A stretch of 64,000 nucleotides of DNA from Bordetella petrii (GCA_017745595.1 WMBV01000006.1:1-64000); one strand, 5' to 3'; positions 35,316 through 44,412 are shown, counted from the first letter of the stretch. The notes: generated from the letters alone by a model not told the origin. A program made the numbers and translations.

Positions 35316-35864
35316 TCATTGCTCGATGCCGGTGGCCGTGATCAGCGCCGGGTAGTGCCGCAGGCCCAGGCGATCGGCCAGGTCGTCGCCGGCCACGGGC
35401 GCGAGCGGTACGCCAGGCACCAGAGCGCGCAGCCGTGCCAGGCTCTGCGCGGTCTCGACGTTGACCACCAGGCCGACCGCGCCGCGTTCACGCAAAGCGG
35501 CGGCGCGGCGCTGCAACCAGACCCGGGAAGCCTCGTCGTCGCCGATGACCGCGAACGGCCGCAGGCCGGGCGCTTCGATCACGCGCCGCGCGACGGTACC
35601 GGGCGTGAGCTTGCTGCTGCGCACCGGCAGCATCGCGGCTTCGTCCGCTGGCGTGGCGGGAACCCGGGGCGTCGGGATGGGGGGGCGGGCCGGCGCGTTG
35701 GCGCGCGGCTGGAGGTTCAGGGCTTCGTAGTACGGCAATGCCGACGTGCCGCCACGGTCCTCGACCACGATCAGCGGCTCGCCAGCACGCGAGGCCAGCG
35801 GCAGGCCTGACAGCAGCATGAGCAGGCCCGTGAGCGCGAGTTGGACCGGATGGGGTTTCGTCAT
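35316..35864 (-). CDS. TIGR03765 (PFL_4695) conjugative element protein
   Basis: A 182-residue exported protein with signal peptide (ALTGLLMLLSGLPLASRAG). It begins the mature part with LIVVEDRGGTSALPYYEAL and ends LGLRHYPALITATGIEQ, both conserved in the family. It is probably periplasmic, with unknown function in the secretion apparatus. The start at 35864 overlaps the lytic transglycosylase stop by ATGA. It is 4 bases from traD. Confidence 0.75.
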   Translation of the reverse strand: MTKPHPVQLALTGLLMLLSGLPLASRAGEPLIVVEDRGGTSALPYYEALNLQPRANAPARPPIPTPRVPATPADEAAMLPVRSSKLTPGTVARRVIEAPGLRPFAVIGDDEASRVWLQRRAAALRERGAVGLVVNVETAQSLARLRALVPGVPLAPVAGDDLADRLGLRHYPALITATGIEQ

Positions 35865-36463
35865 GGGGAGGTCTCCTGGCGCGCGGCGAAGACCGCGGCG
35901 GTTGGGCGCGTGCCCTGCACGCGGGCAAGGTGGCGGGACACGCTGCGCCGATAGCGGACGGCGGGCTCGCCGCCAGCGGGGCGGTGGTAGCGGCCGATCG
36001 CCAGCAGCCAGTCCTCGCCGGGGGTGTGCTGCTCCTTCAGGATCTCGGCGGCAACGGCGAGGTTGCGGTACGGGTCCAGCAGATCGCACGCGCCGGTGAA
36101 GCGGTGCTTGTGGTAGCCAAGGTTGATCTGGCCCAGGCCCGCGTCGATGCGCGTGTGCGGCGTGGCGCGCATCGCCTGCTGCAGGCCAGCGCAGGCGTCG
36201 GCGCGCGTGGCGAAGCGGCGCGATTGGCCGGCGACGTTGAGGGACCACGGCCATGGGACGATGCGCCCGTTGCGCCGGATGCCGCTCTCCTGCAAGGCCA
36301 CGGCGTAGAGCACCGTCGAAGGGATGCCCGCGCGCTGGGCGGCAAGCTGGTAGGCCGGTGGCGGGACCTCCTGGGCATGGGGGGTGCTGGCATACACGCC
36401 TGCAGAGAGCACCAGTGCGCGCAAGAACTGCGATACGGGGGCAGCTACGGCTGGCGCTGCCAT
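35861..36463 (-). CDS. Lytic transglycosylase, VirB1-like
   Basis: A 200-residue exported peptidoglycan lyase that opens the wall for the secretion channel. A signal lies at about 12-30. The goose-lysozyme-type catalytic Glu is in YAVALQESGI (near residue 59). The supporting motifs are AGLGQINLGYHKH (near 108) and LLAIGRYHRPAGG (near 153). Its start overlaps the upstream TIGR03759 gene. Size and order match other PFGI-1-type elements. Confidence 0.8.
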   Translation of the reverse strand: MAAPAVAAPVSQFLRALVLSAGVYASTPHAQEVPPPAYQLAAQRAGIPSTVLYAVALQESGIRRNGRIVPWPWSLNVAGQSRRFATRADACAGLQQAMRATPHTRIDAGLGQINLGYHKHRFTGACDLLDPYRNLAVAAEILKEQHTPGEDWLLAIGRYHRPAGGEPAVRYRRSVSRHLARVQGTRPTAAVFAARQETSP

Positions 36464-37170
36464 TGGCCGTTCACCTCGCGCACGGCTGCGGGCAAATCAC
36501 CGGGCAGGCCCAGCGACAGCCAGCGGCCGCCATCGTGGTTGAGCGTGATGCTGCCGGCGCGCACGCGCGCCGGGTCGATCTGCGCGCGCTTGGCCCAGTC
36601 GCGGATGCGCGCGTCGTCCTGGCGGCTTCCGACCATGTACAGGTCGAAATCGGCGCCTGAGGATTGCAGACGCTGTACGAGCTGCCCGCAGGCAGCGCAG
36701 CCATCCTTGACGAACACCGCGGTGCGGCCTCTACCACGCACGGGACCGGCGCCGGGCTTGTCGTCGGGCAGGTTCACGCGCTGCATGCCGGGGTTCAGGC
36801 GCTGCCAGGCTTCGTCGTAGGCGCGCTGGTAGGCGAGCAGCTTCTCGACGCGGCGCGCTTCGACCTGCACCTGCAGCTCTGCGTAGCGCCGCCGCTCTTC
36901 GTCAGTGCGTGCCTCGATGCCCAGGGCGGACAGCGGGTCCAGGTTGGGCGAGTAGATGCCCAGCGGCCCGTCCATCAGCTCGCGATAGCGAGTCCACTCC
37001 TGCGGTTGCAGGCCCCATTCACTGGCCGCCCGATCGTCCAGCACGCGGGCGGCCAGCGGGCGCTCCTGGCTTTGCGCATTGCGCGCCGGGGCCGTTGCGG
37101 GCTGCTGCGCCCAGATGGGCCACTGCACCGACGCCAACACGAGCGCGGAAAGGAGGATCGACGGCTTCAT
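36445..37170 (-). CDS. TIGR03759 (PFL_4693) conjugative element protein
   Basis: A 241-residue exported protein. After the signal (SALVLASVQWPIWA) comes the conserved WGLQPQEWTRYRELMDGPLG. The C-terminal half is thioredoxin-like with CAAC in AVFVKDGCAACGQLVQRL (near residue 160). It may be a periplasmic disulphide enzyme of the apparatus, along with the DsbA-like protein. The gene overlaps the transglycosylase start by 19 bases. Confidence 0.75.
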   Translation of the reverse strand: MKPSILLSALVLASVQWPIWAQQPATAPARNAQSQERPLAARVLDDRAASEWGLQPQEWTRYRELMDGPLGIYSPNLDPLSALGIEARTDEERRRYAELQVQVEARRVEKLLAYQRAYDEAWQRLNPGMQRVNLPDDKPGAGPVRGRGRTAVFVKDGCAACGQLVQRLQSSGADFDLYMVGSRQDDARIRDWAKRAQIDPARVRAGSITLNHDGGRWLSLGLPGDLPAAVREVNGQWQRQP

Positions 37171-37182
37171 GGGGTGCTCCGG

Positions 37183-37827
37183 TCAGGGAATCGCCACACG
37201 GCGGGTCTGGTTGCCGGCCTGGAACACTGCGGTGTTGCCCTCGATCGCCTGCAGGCGCCACGGGCCGACCGCATCCCCGGGCAGCAGCACCTGAAGTTGG
37301 GCGGGCATGAAGTCCCCGGTGCTCGGCGCGACGGACACGCTGCGCTGGCCAGCGCGCAGTTCGGCGCCGACGACGCGGAACGGCAGCGGCGGCGGTTCGG
37401 CCTTGGAGGCGGCGGCCGGGCGTGATGCGCGCGGCTGGGCGGGGGCTGCGGCACGCGCGGCGGTCTGGCGCGTCTTGATCTGCTCGATTTCGGCGCGTAG
37501 CGCCTGAAGGTCATCAGCGGCGGCATAGCCGCTCAGCGACTTCTCGACCTGGGCAGCGCGTGCTTCCAGGACTTGGCGGGTGTCCTTGAGGTCAGCGGCC
37601 GTTGCGACGGCTGGGCGCTGCTGGATGGCCTCGATGGTCTCGGCCAGGCCAGTCGCCTGCGCTTCCAGGCGCTGCAGGCGGGAATCCAGCCGATCCTGGT
37701 CGGTTTGATCGCGCATCGCCAGGTAGCCCAGCGCCACGATGACACTGAGGCCGATCAGCCAAAGCCAGAACAGGCTCTGTATGACAACCGCCGCGGTTGA
37801 GCGTTGGGCGGGATGCGAGGCATTCAT
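37183..37827 (-). CDS. Coiled-coil membrane protein of the ICE transfer region
   Basis: A 214-residue protein with one N-terminal membrane segment (VIQSLFWLWLIGLSVIVALG, 15-34). A coiled coil follows at about 40-115 (DRLDSRLQRLEAQATGLAET), then an Ala/Pro linker and a small C-terminal domain ending GNQTRRVAIP. It is probably periplasmic, with an architecture like pilus-assembly PilP/TraB-type tethers. The family is not certain to me. It is coupled to pilL by ATGA. Confidence 0.55.
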   Translation of the reverse strand: MNASHPAQRSTAAVVIQSLFWLWLIGLSVIVALGYLAMRDQTDQDRLDSRLQRLEAQATGLAETIEAIQQRPAVATAADLKDTRQVLEARAAQVEKSLSGYAAADDLQALRAEIEQIKTRQTAARAAAPAQPRASRPAAASKAEPPPLPFRVVGAELRAGQRSVSVAPSTGDFMPAQLQVLLPGDAVGPWRLQAIEGNTAVFQAGNQTRRVAIP

Positions 37828-38402
37828 GGCTGGCCTCCCGAAACCGCAGGCGCCAGCGGGAACGTCTGCACCGTCTCGGTGGCGAGTGGCCCGGATGGGG
37901 ACTCGGCGACTGCACGGTCGCCGGGCCGATCGAAGCAGATTTGCCGTGCGCGGTCATCCGCGTGCAGTTCCCAGGACGGCCCAGCCAGCGTGAGCAGCGC
38001 ATGGCGCAAGGTCATGGGGCCGAGATGCAGATGTGCCGCCGGCAGCGGCAGCGCGTACAGTTCGATCACGGCATGCGCGGTCTCGCAAAGGCCGTAGCCG
38101 CTGCGCTTGAGCACATGCCGCATCCCGTCGCCGACCGTGGCGCGGGCATCCTCGGGCATGGACACGTCGATGGTCTGCAACAGCAGGTCGCGCTGCGCTG
38201 CCGTGGGTGCCAACTCGACCAGCGTGTAGCGGCCGTAGCGCACGACCGGGATGTACTCGGGCGCCTCGGGTTCGGGCGCGGCCGAGACTTCCTCGATGGC
38301 ATCGGGTGCGAGCGGCGCCGTGGTGGTCGCGCAGCCACTGGCCAGGGCTGCGGCCAGGAGGCCGGCGCCGACCAAGTGCCGGGATACATGGATTGCGGGC
38401 AT
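37824..38402 (-). CDS. pilL: PilL N-terminal-type lipoprotein (TIGR03748)
   Basis: A 192-residue lipoprotein with lipobox LASGC (Cys near residue 24). The PilL-N domain is EYIPVVRYGRYTLVELAPTA, LQTIDVSMPEDARATVGDGM and HVLKRSGYGLCE, found in secretin-related proteins of conjugative type IV pili. No full pil cluster is in the window, so it probably serves the transfer apparatus. It is the first gene of this minus-strand block, divergent from the ars operon. Confidence 0.75.
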   Translation of the reverse strand: MPAIHVSRHLVGAGLLAAALASGCATTTAPLAPDAIEEVSAAPEPEAPEYIPVVRYGRYTLVELAPTAAQRDLLLQTIDVSMPEDARATVGDGMRHVLKRSGYGLCETAHAVIELYALPLPAAHLHLGPMTLRHALLTLAGPSWELHADDRARQICFDRPGDRAVAESPSGPLATETVQTFPLAPAVSGGQP

Positions 38403-38533
38403 GGCATCGGCTCTTCTGTTGCGATGCCGATACCTTGGCCGCGCGCGGCGGCGCGGTCAGTCAGGAATGCGAACTGGGAGCTACCCGCTTTTGCAGTCCA
38501 ACACATAGCGCAACCCGCAAACCCAACTGTGGT

Positions 38534-38564
38534 TTGCACATTGATTCAATAATTGTTGTATTAT
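38534..38564 (+). promoter_or_regulatory. Probable ars promoter and ArsR operator
   Basis: An AT-rich island directly before arsR holds TTGCAC and TATTAT spaced 19 bases, and a perfect palindrome ATTGATTCAAT at 38540-38550. A repressor bound there would block RNA polymerase, fitting ArsR autoregulation. The match to known ArsR sites is by general form only. Confidence 0.4.
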
Positions 38565-38570
38565 CGAACC

Positions 38571-38891
38571 ATGCAAGAAGATCAAGCCATTTCCGCCTTA
38601 AACGCCCTGGCTCACACCCAGCGCCTGCGCGTGTTCCGCGCCTTGGTCGTTGCTGGCCCGGGCGGACTGACGCCAAGCACGCTAGCCGACCAGCTCGACG
38701 TGGCCCGCAACACCTTGTCCTTCCACTTGAAGGAGCTGGCCCATGCCGGCCTCGTCACCATCGAGCAGCAGGGTCGCAACCTGATCTATCGGGCCGAGTA
38801 CGGCCACATGAACGGCCTCATCGGCTACCTGACCGAGCATTGCTGCCAAGGTGGCGTATGCGAGGTTTCTCCATCCAAGACCTGCTGCTGA
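38571..38891 (+). CDS. arsR: Arsenic-responsive repressor ArsR
   Basis: A 106-residue SmtB/ArsR-type winged-helix repressor that leaves DNA on binding As(III). The helix-turn-helix is TPSTLADQLDVARNTLSFHL (about 34-53). The C-terminus has CCQGGVC (Cys91, 92, 97), like the As(III) site of the Acidithiobacillus-type ArsR rather than the ELCVCDL type, and a final CC. The ATG at 38571 fits the promoter position. It heads arsR-arsC-acr3-arsC2-arsH. Confidence 0.88.
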   Translation: MQEDQAISALNALAHTQRLRVFRALVVAGPGGLTPSTLADQLDVARNTLSFHLKELAHAGLVTIEQQGRNLIYRAEYGHMNGLIGYLTEHCCQGGVCEVSPSKTCC

Positions 38892-38893
38892 CC

Positions 38894-39388
38894 ATGACCG
38901 ATACCACTTACAACGCCTTGTTCATCTGTACGGGCAATTCGGCCCGCTCCATCCTCGCCGAAGGCATCCTCAACGACATGGGCCAGGGGCGGTTTCACGC
39001 CTGGTCGGCAGGTAGCCATCCGAAAGGCGAAGTTCACCCGCTGGCGCTCGCCACGCTGGAGCGGCTGCACCTTCCGACAACGGGCTACCGCAGCAAGAGC
39101 TGGGACGAGTTCGTGAAGCCCGATGCGCCGGTGTTCGATTTCATCTTCACCGTCTGCGACAACGCAGCCGGCGAGGCTTGTCCTCTATGGCCGGGCAAGC
39201 CGGTGTCGGCGCATTGGGGCGTGCCTGACCCGGCTGCCGTGGAAGGCTCCTTGGAACGACAAAGCAAGGCGTTCTTCGATACCGCCATGACGCTGCGCCG
39301 ACGCATCGAGTTGTTCCTGTCGCTGCCGATCAAGAGTCTAGATGCCATGTCGTTGCAGCGCGAACTGCGCGACATCGGCCGCCAGTGA
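38894..39388 (+). CDS. arsC: Arsenate reductase, low-molecular-weight phosphatase type
   Basis: Reduces As(V) to As(III). The phosphatase-like loop FICTGNSARSILAE holds the nucleophile Cys and Arg (residues 10-18). Downstream are GVPDPAA with the Asp and TVCDNAAGEACP with further cysteines, which may shuttle electrons as in the thioredoxin-linked class. It is 164 residues long. It starts 2 bases after the arsR stop. Confidence 0.85.
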   Translation: MTDTTYNALFICTGNSARSILAEGILNDMGQGRFHAWSAGSHPKGEVHPLALATLERLHLPTTGYRSKSWDEFVKPDAPVFDFIFTVCDNAAGEACPLWPGKPVSAHWGVPDPAAVEGSLERQSKAFFDTAMTLRRRIELFLSLPIKSLDAMSLQRELRDIGRQ

Positions 39389-39399
39389 GGCCTGAACCG

Positions 39400-40476
39400 A
39401 TGAGCGCAACCGATACCGCCGGCCCCGCGCCAGCAAACTCCGCCATGAGCGGCTTTGAGCGTTACCTGACGCTATGGGTGGCGGTGTGCATCATCGCGGG
39501 TATCGCTCTGGGCCAGTTCGCGCCCGCCGCATTCCAGGCCATCGGCCGCATGGAGATCGCTCAAGTCAACCTGCCGGTGGGCTTGCTGATCTGGGTGATG
39601 ATCATCCCTATGCTGCTGAAGGTGGACTTCGCCGCGCTCGGCCAGGTGCGCCAGCATTGGCGAGGCATGGGGATCACGCTGTTCATCAATTGGGCCGTCA
39701 AGCCGTTCTCAATGGCACTTCTGGCGTGGATCTTCATCCGCCACGCTTTTGCTGATTGGCTGCCCGCCGACCAACTCGACAGCTACATCGCCGGCCTGAT
39801 CCTGCTGGCTGCCGCACCGTGCACCGCAATGGTTTTCGTTTGGAGCCGACTGACTGGCGGCGATCCGGCATTTACGCTGTCGCAAGTGGCCTTGAACGAC
39901 ACCATCATGGTGCTCGCCTTCGCACCCATCGTCGGCCTGCTGCTGGGCCTGTCCTCGATCACGGTGCCTTGGGACACCTTGCTGGTGTCGGTGGGTTTGT
40001 ACATCGTCATTCCGGTCATCCTGGCCCAGCTTTGGCGCCGGGCGCTGCTGCGCAAGGGACAGGCCGCGTTCGACAGGGCACTGGAACGCATCGGCCCGTT
40101 GTCCATCGCCGCGCTGTTGCTGACGCTGGTGCTGCTGTTCGCCTTCCAAGGCGAGGCCATCATCCGGCAGCCGCTGGTGATCGCCATGCTCGCGGTGCCG
40201 ATCCTGATCCAGGTGTTCTTCAATTCCGGGCTGGCGTACTGGCTCAACCGCCAGGCGGGCGAAAAGCACTGCGTCGCTGGGCCATCCGCGTTGATTGGTG
40301 CCAGCAACTTCTTCGAGCTGGCCGTGGCCGCCGCCATCAGCCTATTCGGCTTCCATTCCGGTGCGGCACTCGCAACAGTGGTCGGCGTGCTCATCGAGGT
40401 GCCGGTCATGCTGCTGGTGGTGCGGGTGGTCAACCGCTCACGCGGCTGGTACGAACGCCGCGCGACCACTTCGTAA
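39400..40476 (+). CDS. acr3: Arsenite efflux pump ACR3
   Basis: Ten-segment permease that exports As(III). Signature stretches are WVMIIPMLLKVDFAALG, FINWAVKPFSMALLAW, and LILLAAAPCTAMVFVWS with the conserved Cys. VALNDTIMVLAFAPI and GASNFFELAVAAAISLFG follow. It is 358 residues from the ATG at 39400. A GTG 15 bases earlier overlaps arsC and is a possible alternative start. It receives arsenite made by the two reductases of the operon. Confidence 0.88.
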   Translation: MSATDTAGPAPANSAMSGFERYLTLWVAVCIIAGIALGQFAPAAFQAIGRMEIAQVNLPVGLLIWVMIIPMLLKVDFAALGQVRQHWRGMGITLFINWAVKPFSMALLAWIFIRHAFADWLPADQLDSYIAGLILLAAAPCTAMVFVWSRLTGGDPAFTLSQVALNDTIMVLAFAPIVGLLLGLSSITVPWDTLLVSVGLYIVIPVILAQLWRRALLRKGQAAFDRALERIGPLSIAALLLTLVLLFAFQGEAIIRQPLVIAMLAVPILIQVFFNSGLAYWLNRQAGEKHCVAGPSALIGASNFFELAVAAAISLFGFHSGAALATVVGVLIEVPVMLLVVRVVNRSRGWYERRATTS

Positions 40477-40492
40477 TCTCCAAGAGGCATCC

Positions 40493-40915
40493 ATGAGCAC
40501 CATCACGATCTACCACAACCCAGCCTGCGGCACATCGCGCAACGTGCTGGGCCTGATCCGCAACAGCGGCGAGGAACCGACCATCATCGAGTACCTGAAG
40601 ACGCCGCCCGGCCGCGACACGCTCCAGGCGCTGATCGCGGCGATGGGCGTGCCGGTGCGGGACATACTGCGCGAGAAAGGTACGCCCTATGCCGAACTCG
40701 ACCTGGGCAACCCGAAGTGGAGCGACGACGACCTGATCGGTTTCATGCTCCAGCATCCCATTCTCATCAACCGGCCGATCGTGGTCACGCCGCTGGGTGT
40801 GCGCCTGTGCCGGCCATCGGAAGCCGTGCTCGACCTTCTGCCGCAACCGCAGCGCGGCGCGTTCAACAAGGAAGACGGCGAGCCGCTGGTTGATGAGAAA
40901 GGCCGTCGTGTCTGA
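40493..40915 (+). CDS. arsC2: Arsenate reductase, glutaredoxin type
   Basis: A 140-residue ArsC of the plasmid R773 class. The catalytic Cys is in [17 protein letters not shown] (Cys12), and the arsenate-binding arginines lie in [18 protein letters not shown]. This enzyme uses glutaredoxin and is unrelated to the phosphatase-type ArsC two genes upstream, so the operon has two chemical routes to the same reaction. An AGAGG site precedes the start. Confidence 0.88.
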   Translation: MSTITIYHNPACGTSRNVLGLIRNSGEEPTIIEYLKTPPGRDTLQALIAAMGVPVRDILREKGTPYAELDLGNPKWSDDDLIGFMLQHPILINRPIVVTPLGVRLCRPSEAVLDLLPQPQRGAFNKEDGEPLVDEKGRRV

Positions 40916-41630
40916 AGCCCGCCTCGACCTGCCAAACATCGACGCGGCGCTGTTCCAGCAACCAGACGCCGAACACCTGTTCGCGCCGGCACGGACCACC
41001 CACGCGCCGCGCTTCCTGCTGCTCTACGGCTCGCTGCGCGAACGCTCGTTCAGCCGCCTCGCAGCCGAAGAAGCCGCCCGCATCCTGCGGGCGCTGGGCG
41101 GTGAAACCCGATTGTTCAATCCGTCCGGCCTGCCGCTGGTGGACGATGCACCCGCTGATCACCCCAAGGTCAAGGAACTGCACGAACTGGTGCAATGGGC
41201 CGAAGGCATGGTGTGGAGTTCGCCGGAGCGCCACGGCGCGATGACCGGCCTGATGAAGACGCAGATCGACTGGATTCCGCTGTCGGTCGGCGCGGTGCGC
41301 CCGACCCAGGGCAAGACGCTGGCGGTGATGCAGGTGTCGGGCGGCTCGCAGTCCTTCAACGCGGTCAACCAGATGCGCGTGCTCGGCCGCTGGATGCGGA
41401 TGCTGACCATCCCGAACCAGTCCTCGGTCGCCAAGGCATACCAGGAGTTCGACGAGGTCGGGCGCATGAAGCCCTCGGCCTATTACGACCGCATCGTGGA
41501 CGTGATGGAAGAACTGATGAAGTTCACGCTGCTCACGCGCGACGCGGTCCCGTATCTGGTGGATCGGTACAGCGAGCGCAAAGAGGGCGCTGAATCACTG
41601 TCCAAGCGTGTACGGCAAGGTGCAATTTGA
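40908..41630 (+). CDS. arsH: ArsH flavoprotein
   Basis: NADPH-dependent FMN reductase that oxidises trivalent organoarsenicals and can act as an azo- or quinone reductase. The FMN-binding [19 protein letters not shown], the central [20 protein letters not shown] and [17 protein letters not shown] are family hallmarks. The GTG at 40908 overlaps the arsC2 stop. An ATG at 40893 would add five residues. The length is about 240 residues. It ends the operon. Confidence 0.88.
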   Translation: MSEARLDLPNIDAALFQQPDAEHLFAPARTTHAPRFLLLYGSLRERSFSRLAAEEAARILRALGGETRLFNPSGLPLVDDAPADHPKVKELHELVQWAEGMVWSSPERHGAMTGLMKTQIDWIPLSVGAVRPTQGKTLAVMQVSGGSQSFNAVNQMRVLGRWMRMLTIPNQSSVAKAYQEFDEVGRMKPSAYYDRIVDVMEELMKFTLLTRDAVPYLVDRYSERKEGAESLSKRVRQGAI

Positions 41631-41645
41631 CGATGCAAGGCACTG

Positions 41646-41676
41646 AAAAAAAGCCGACGACCTCTCGGTCGTCGGC
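41646..41676 (-). terminator. Terminator after the helicase gene, facing ars
   Basis: A perfect 10-bp stem GCCGACGACC/GGTCGTCGGC with a 4-base loop has a seven-T tail on the minus strand. It ends the helicase transcript. The stem could also slow transcripts arriving from arsH, where the tail is weaker. Confidence 0.85.
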
Positions 41677-41688
41677 ATTGTGTGAAGT

Positions 41689-43968
41689 TCAGGCGGCGAC
41701 CAATTGCCGGGCCAGTGCGACCTCGACGGAATCACCATCCTGGTTCAGAACATCGAGCCCGGATTCAGGCACGTCGCCCGAGGTGGACTGCGAGACCATG
41801 ATCTTCTTGGCCATCAGCTCCAGGCAGGTCATCTGCGAAGAACCGGCATAGCCAAGGTAGATCACGCGCACGGGCTGCTTTTGCCCGATGCGCCAGGAGC
41901 GGCGTGCCGCCTGCTGGAGCGAGTACACGTTGTAGCCCGACTGCATGAACACGATCGTCGGGAACTCCAACAGGTCCAGCCCCGTCTTGACCAGCTCGGG
42001 GTTAGTGATGAGCACGTCGATGCCACGGTCCAGTTGCTCGGCGATCCAGTCTTCGCGGCGGCTGGCGTCCACGCTCGCGCGCAGCACCGCCACTTTGAAG
42101 CCCTCCTGCTCCAGCAGCACCTTCAGGCGCGACGTGGTGTCGCGCGTGCCGGTATAGACCGTGTAGGCCAGGACCTTGCGACCCTGTGCCTTCTCCTCTT
42201 TGCAGATGTCGATCAGCTCGCGCTCTTTCGGTGTCACCTCGAACTCGTTGAACTGAGCCGGGACGAACGCCAAGGTGTTGCGCGTGCGCGGATGCACCAC
42301 GGTCTCCGACCGGAAGCAGCAATCCGGCCAGGCCAGCAGCACGTTGAGAACCACGCCCAGCAAGGTCGTATCGCGTCGCGCCAGAGCCTGTTTCAGCTCG
42401 GCGGTCAGCCGACCCGCCAGATCGCGGTAGGCCGCGGCTTGTGCCGTGTCCATCGCGACTTCACGGAACTCCTCGTCATAAGGCGGCAGGACGTTGCCGC
42501 CGATGTCCTTGAGCTTGAGGAAGATCGTGAACGGCAGGATGCAGCGCAAGACGCCCTTGGGGCCGAAGCCCGGGGCCTTGACCGTGCGCACCGATACCTT
42601 GGTGCCCTTGGCCGTCTTGTGCGCCGTGCCGGTGCTCTCGGAGTAGATGTCCTTCAAGACCCCGTGATCGCGCATGAACGCCATCGCAGCCGAGGTCATG
42701 CTGCCGCTCGTGGTCGGGCGGTAGCCGTCTTCGATCATCCGCCCAGGCAGGGCTCGGAACAGCAGATAGAACAGGTCGTCCCCATAGCCGCCCATCAGCG
42801 TGCCAGTCAGCAGCAAGGTCTTGCGAGCCTTCGCCGCCAGCACGCCCATGGCCTGGCCTTGGGCACTGCCGCCGTTCTTGTACTCATGGGCCTCGTCGGC
42901 GATCAGCAGGTCGAACGTGCCTTGCGGCAGGTACCTCTTGATGAACTCGGACGGTTGGTAGCCGCCCTCGCCGAAGCCGAACTCCATGTTGGCCATCGCA
43001 CGTTCCATGCGCGTGGCCTGACGGTCAGAAAACACCAGCTCGCCGTTGCCGTCCATCAAGTTGATGAACTCGTGGATGTTGTCGCCGAGCATCGATGCCA
43101 GGAACCCGTCCCCGAACTTCTGCATCAGCTTCTGCGCGGTGACTTCCCCGATCGTCGGAATGCGCTTCAAGGCTTTGAGCACGGCCGAGGATTGATCGCT
43201 GCCGGACAGGCTGCGCGGGCGGATCAGCGTCCACAGGGGCGCGGCGCAATGGCTGCACTTCCTGCGGTACTCATCGGCTTGGAGAGCGACCGGGTTGACC
43301 GGCTCGCCGTCGAGGTCGGTGATAACCGTGCCGCAGTCCGGGCAAGCCGCCACGTCGCCGTGGCGGGTGCGTCGCGTGGTGAAGACAGGCTTCCAGTGGA
43401 AACCCATCCGCATCCTGACGCGCCCCAGGACGAAGAACTCCTGGCCCGTGGGCTGCACACCCAACTGCTCACGCAGCTTGATGAGTTTGACGAGCGTATC
43501 CGGCCCATTGAGCACCCATACCTTGGCGCCGGCCACCGTCTCCTGGATCTCCCGCCGCCACTTGTAAACCAGGTGCGGTGGCGACAGGACCAGAGTGCGG
43601 CGGTAGCCTTCGGCGTTGAGCACGGCGGCCGCGGCGATGCCGACGGTCGTCTTACCGCAGCCCATCTCGCCATTGACGATCGCGGCGCGTTCGCCACGGT
43701 CGATCAGCAGCTCGGCGGCGGCGTGGACGACTTCGGCCTGTGCTGGGAACAGCTTGCGCTTGAGGCTGGCGACGACGAGTTGCCGGTGCGCCTGCGGTTG
43801 GCCGGTATAGACCGGCGGGTTGGCGCTGTTGAGGGCGTCGAGCAGTTCGTCGCCGAACTCGCCGACGAAATCCTGAAGGCTCAGGGTCAGAGGGTTGGAT
43901 TCCGCGTCCAGCAGTTCGCCCTGCACGGGCGTGGCTTCAGCGGCAGTGGTTTCGAGATCGAGGGACAT
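41689..43968 (-). CDS. SNF2/DEAD-type helicase of the ICE
   Basis: A 759-residue superfamily-2 ATPase. Motif I is VNGEMGCGKTTVGIAAAA (near residue 105), motif II is LLIADEAHEYKN (near 370), and motif III is LLLTGTLMGGYGDD. The C-terminal lobe has FMQSGYNVYSLQQAARRSWR-IGQ (near 690), the SNF2-like motif VI. Two CxxC pairs (CPDCG near 212, CSHCAA near 240) suggest a zinc ribbon insert. PFGI-1-type elements carry this gene at the same place. A role in replication or anti-restriction is possible but unproven. Confidence 0.8.
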   Translation of the reverse strand: MSLDLETTAAEATPVQGELLDAESNPLTLSLQDFVGEFGDELLDALNSANPPVYTGQPQAHRQLVVASLKRKLFPAQAEVVHAAAELLIDRGERAAIVNGEMGCGKTTVGIAAAAVLNAEGYRRTLVLSPPHLVYKWRREIQETVAGAKVWVLNGPDTLVKLIKLREQLGVQPTGQEFFVLGRVRMRMGFHWKPVFTTRRTRHGDVAACPDCGTVITDLDGEPVNPVALQADEYRRKCSHCAAPLWTLIRPRSLSGSDQSSAVLKALKRIPTIGEVTAQKLMQKFGDGFLASMLGDNIHEFINLMDGNGELVFSDRQATRMERAMANMEFGFGEGGYQPSEFIKRYLPQGTFDLLIADEAHEYKNGGSAQGQAMGVLAAKARKTLLLTGTLMGGYGDDLFYLLFRALPGRMIEDGYRPTTSGSMTSAAMAFMRDHGVLKDIYSESTGTAHKTAKGTKVSVRTVKAPGFGPKGVLRCILPFTIFLKLKDIGGNVLPPYDEEFREVAMDTAQAAAYRDLAGRLTAELKQALARRDTTLLGVVLNVLLAWPDCCFRSETVVHPRTRNTLAFVPAQFNEFEVTPKERELIDICKEEKAQGRKVLAYTVYTGTRDTTSRLKVLLEQEGFKVAVLRASVDASRREDWIAEQLDRGIDVLITNPELVKTGLDLLEFPTIVFMQSGYNVYSLQQAARRSWRIGQKQPVRVIYLGYAGSSQMTCLELMAKKIMVSQSTSGDVPESGLDVLNQDGDSVEVALARQLVAA

Positions 43969-43982
43969 GGTGATGCTCCAAA

Positions 43983-44028
43983 GAAAAATGGGGCATGCAC
44001 CACCCCCAGCGGGGCAATGGCATGCCCC
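43983..44028 (-). terminator. Terminator between the frameshifted gene and the helicase
   Basis: On the minus strand a 9-bp stem GGGGCATGC/GCATGCCCC is followed by ATTTTTCTTT. It follows the remnant at 44.1 kb and precedes the helicase start by only 15 bases. Confidence 0.7.
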
Positions 44029-44104
44029 GTGGTGGGAGGAGAATCGGCGCGTGGCCGAAGGTGGTTGAAGATGCTGGCCTGGGTGGCCCGCGGGTGAACC
44101 GTGC

Positions 44105-44412
44105 TCAGTTCTCGGACGGCAGCACGATGGCGGTGATGCTGCGCCCCGTATCGGTGATGATGCGAATGGCGAGTCCCGGGTGGATCACGTAGTGCGATTC
44201 CAGCGGCGCGCCTGATTGAAGCGCAGAGCTGTTGGCCTCCCCCATTGCTGGGCGGTGACGTCGCCCCAGTCGCCGCGGGCGTGCCGTCTGAAGTACGGAA
44301 TCGGGTCCAGGCGACCCGCGTTGAACAGGCGGTTGATACCTCTGCTGAAGATGAGCGCCCCAATGGGGAACGTCAGCCTGTGGCAGTAGGTTTCGATACG
44401 ATGCGATGCCAT
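44105..44412 (-). pseudogene. Small ICE protein with a 1-base frameshift
   Basis: Two adjoining frames rebuild one protein of about 102 residues. RLDPIPYFRRHARGDWGDVT ends in the first frame. EANSSALQSGAPLESHYVIH and LAIRIITDTGRSITAIVLPS continue in the second. The break is in a run of five G near 44235-44245 and looks like loss of one base. The intact neighbour at 44.5 kb is a paralogue (RRGLIDPLAYVQRHVRGDWGE...ITPDLALIVKTSEDHQTTVV), which confirms the reconstruction. A sequencing error or programmed slip cannot be excluded. Confidence 0.65.

Noticed and set aside
41704-44097. Long plus-strand frame opposite the helicase
   Set aside because: Antisense shadow. The minus strand encodes a helicase with all motifs, and the shadow has no natural protein features.
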